From positions 1 to 15,401 of the forward strand of contig JAJRRJ010000184.1 in the NCBI GenBank assembly GCA_024279575.1: a stretch of DNA of 15,401 nucleotides, in the 5' to 3' direction. Below the pieces are notes generated by a model. The model was not told the origin of the DNA, made no database searches, and saw only the letters and a list, made by a program, of their open reading frames with translations. This document shows positions 13,699-15,401 of this stretch, one piece after another. Made by a program: the position numbers and the translations under genes. Source of the DNA: Alphaproteobacteria bacterium. Lineage in GTDB: Bacteria; Pseudomonadota; Alphaproteobacteria; Rhizobiales; Devosiaceae. Every line of letters begins with the position of its first letter. Position 1 is the stretch's first letter.

Positions 13699-14862
13699 AT
13701 GAATGCTCACAGTCAACCGTTTGCAGATGAATCCGCTCCATTAATTGGATTTGAATCACGGGAAAAGACCAGTTCCGGTGTTATTGAAACATGCCGGATT
13801 GCACCGGAATTGTGGGATGGATACATTTCGCAATTTGAAAATGCGGCGCAGGAGCAGATGTATGTGTTCACCAGGCGGCGGTGGCCAAATGTGCAATGCG
13901 AGCCAAACCTGTTTTATATCAATGGTGCTCTGATTGGTGGTGCCATGATTATGGTGCAATCAATTCCGGGTGGATTGGGTAAGATCGCGGTGGCAAAATG
14001 GGGGCCGATGCTGGTGGAGGCAAATGCGCCGGACGCTGCACTTACCTATGGAAAAATTGTAGAAGCTTTAATCGCAGAATATGCGGATAAACGCAAAATG
14101 ATGATTTCAATTCTGCCTAAAGTCAGCCCTTTGCCAGTGAATATGGCGCTTGAACATTTGCGTGAACGCGGTTTTGTAGACGGTTCGCAGCTTGAATTCC
14201 CGAATCGTTATTTGGTGAATTTGCGTTTGAGTGATGAGGAGCAACGCAAGAGCTTTGCGCAAAAATGGCGCTATCATCTCAATAAATCTCTTAAGAATGA
14301 TTTGAAATTTGAAGTGGCTGATGCATCTCGTTTGCCTGAGTTTGATGAACTGTATCAGGCGATGAACGACCGAAAAAAGTTTGCGGACCATTCCGCCTAT
14401 GAAACCATTTCAGATTTGATGCAGTTGGAAGATGAAACACTTCGCCCTGCTTTGTTTTTTGTGCGCAAAGGGGCGCGCATTGTCGCCGGAGCGATCGTTT
14501 ATAAAGTGGGCAATACCGCTGTTTACCTTTACGGCGCGACTAATAAAGAGGCGCTGCCACTGCGTGCCGGCTATTTTATACATTGGGAAATTATTCGCTG
14601 GTTGAGGGATAATACCAAAGCGGATTTGTATGATCTGGGGGGTACTGACGGGTTTCAGGGATTGCATCAATTCAAAAAAGGTATGGTGGGCACTAAAGGA
14701 TTTATAGAACCTGTGGCACCGGTGATGAATTACGCTTCAAGTTTGCGGGCGCGGCTGGTTGGTGATTTTGCATACTTTTTGCGTGATCAGCTGAACTGGT
14801 TGCGTGGGCGCATTGAGAAATTGCGCTTGGATATGGCCTCGCCGGACCAGAAACGTAAATGA
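13699..14862 (+). CDS. FemAB-like / GNAT-fold acyltransferase (lipid II or exopolysaccharide-linked)
   Basis: A 387-residue protein with the FemAB pattern of two tandem GNAT folds. The first half includes KIAVAKWGPML, and the second includes ALFFVRKGARIVAGAIVYKVGNTAVYLYGAT (251-281). The C-terminal signature LYDLGGTDGFQGLHQFKKGMVG (310-331) is the hallmark of FemX/FemAB enzymes, which transfer aminoacyl groups from aminoacyl-tRNA to peptidoglycan precursors. In proteobacteria such genes often sit in exopolysaccharide clusters, and the flippase gene overlapping its stop (ATGA) supports an envelope polysaccharide role. The exact reaction is unknown. Start: ATG 13699 is preferred over TTG 13675, though neither has a strong binding site (only GGA about 11 nt before the ATG). 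Confidence 0.82.
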   Translation: MNAHSQPFADESAPLIGFESREKTSSGVIETCRIAPELWDGYISQFENAAQEQMYVFTRRRWPNVQCEPNLFYINGALIGGAMIMVQSIPGGLGKIAVAKWGPMLVEANAPDAALTYGKIVEALIAEYADKRKMMISILPKVSPLPVNMALEHLRERGFVDGSQLEFPNRYLVNLRLSDEEQRKSFAQKWRYHLNKSLKNDLKFEVADASRLPEFDELYQAMNDRKKFADHSAYETISDLMQLEDETLRPALFFVRKGARIVAGAIVYKVGNTAVYLYGATNKEALPLRAGYFIHWEIIRWLRDNTKADLYDLGGTDGFQGLHQFKKGMVGTKGFIEPVAPVMNYASSLRARLVGDFAYFLRDQLNWLRGRIEKLRLDMASPDQKRK

Positions 14863-15401
14863 GCATCAAGGCGCGTCTGGCGTCGCAATCAACAATCATT
14901 TTTGGGACACGTCTGATGGGCGCGGGTACTATTGTACTGGCGCAGGCTGGGATTGCCCGGATCTGGGGCGGGGAAGTGCTGGGCGAATACCTGCTGATCA
15001 TGGCAGTGATTAATCTGGTGGCGATGTTGATGCCCCTTGGATTTCAATCTGTTGGAACATATTTTGCTGCGGAATATCGCGCAAATGGGCAGGGGCGTTT
15101 GCTTTGGCGGTTTTTATTGCAGTCCTATGCTCATGTGTTGGTCGTTGGGTCCAGTCTTGGATTTATCAGTTATGTTGTTTTAAGCCAGATCGGCAGCGGG
15201 ACAAATGGAGTTCTTTTGTCCGGCGCAATGGCAAATGTGCTGGGTATTTTTGAGAGATATTGGATGCAAGGGGGCATACTTGCCTTTGCAATTGCTATTG
15301 TTTTTGTAAACGGCGCGGTTTTAGTTGGCTTGAAGCGCCCCTTTGCCGGGTTTTTCGCTGATGGCATTTTTAGGCCGCTTCTGGTTGTCTTATCATTTGC
15401 G
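14859..15401 (+). CDS. Polysaccharide biosynthesis flippase (Wzx/MATE-type), 5' part cut by window edge
   Basis: The frame runs open from ATG 14859 to the window end, 181 codons without a stop, so the C-terminal half is missing. The start overlaps the FemAB-like stop as ATGA, implying translational coupling. The sequence is hydrophobic with several membrane helices, including IVLAQAGIARIWGGEVLGEYLLIMAVINLVAMLMPLGF split across two segments, HVLVVGSSLGFISYVVL and LAFAIAIVFVNGAVLVGL. The N-terminal charged SIKARL followed by a Gly-rich first helix and LGFQSVGTYFAAEYRA resembles oligosaccharide-unit flippases (PST/MVF superfamily) that move lipid-linked sugars across the inner membrane. The exact substrate is unknown. 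Confidence 0.8.
   Translation, partial: MSIKARLASQSTIIFGTRLMGAGTIVLAQAGIARIWGGEVLGEYLLIMAVINLVAMLMPLGFQSVGTYFAAEYRANGQGRLLWRFLLQSYAHVLVVGSSLGFISYVVLSQIGSGTNGVLLSGAMANVLGIFERYWMQGGILAFAIAIVFVNGAVLVGLKRPFAGFFADGIFRPLLVVLSFA

Overview
The window reads as a chromosomal, biosynthetic and housekeeping stretch from an alphaproteobacterium with mid-range GC. This rests on the class I ilvC, the short AcoR-type regulator without an AAA+ domain, the DUF779/aldehyde dehydrogenase pair and the leuA type. The order cannot be fixed from the sequence. TTG and GTG starts are frequent. No transposase, phage gene, CRISPR array or rRNA was seen.

Layout. At 1-648 (minus) lies a truncated YgfF-like short-chain dehydrogenase, divergent from an EamA/DMT exporter (728-1594, plus). 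A minus-strand acetaldehyde-oxidation block follows: an AcoR-like GAF/Fis regulator (3727-4668, perhaps starting at an AUU at 4722), an ExaC/AldB-type aldehyde dehydrogenase (2086-3576) and a DUF779 protein (1670-1996). A TGTC...GACA operator candidate precedes the dehydrogenase, and an intercistronic hairpin terminator lies between it and the DUF779 gene. At 4818-4836 a 19-bp palindrome marks the control region of a TetR regulator (4950-5585) that precedes ilvC (5637-6656), which ends in a strong terminator. Next on the plus strand come a small unknown protein (6725-7018), a PhzF-family protein (7072-7974) and a PlsB-like acyltransferase (8096-9529).

The most interesting part is the 335-bp leader of leuA (leuA itself is 9865-11454). 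It contains a 14-codon leader peptide, MCVPFLNNLLLISL, with five Leu codons among its last nine. A terminator-like hairpin with a T-rich tail follows. A second 29-codon, Val-rich ORF has a good ribosome binding site and overlaps the leuA start as ATGA. The end of the leader peptide, including its stop codon, is complementary to the ribosome binding site of that second ORF. This suggests leucine-responsive attenuation, possibly with a translational layer on top.

Beyond leuA are a convergent MscS channel gene (11474-12364, minus), a tRNA-Lys(CUU) with two weakened stem pairs (12460-12535), and a 3-hydroxyisobutyrate dehydrogenase-family gene (12571-13440) directly downstream of the tRNA. The window ends in an ATGA-overlapping pair, a FemAB/GNAT-like acyltransferase (13699-14862) and the start of a polysaccharide flippase (14859 onward). 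These look like the beginning of a cell-envelope polysaccharide locus. ilvC and leuA are both branched-chain amino acid genes but appear to be controlled separately, ilvC perhaps by TetR and leuA by its leader.
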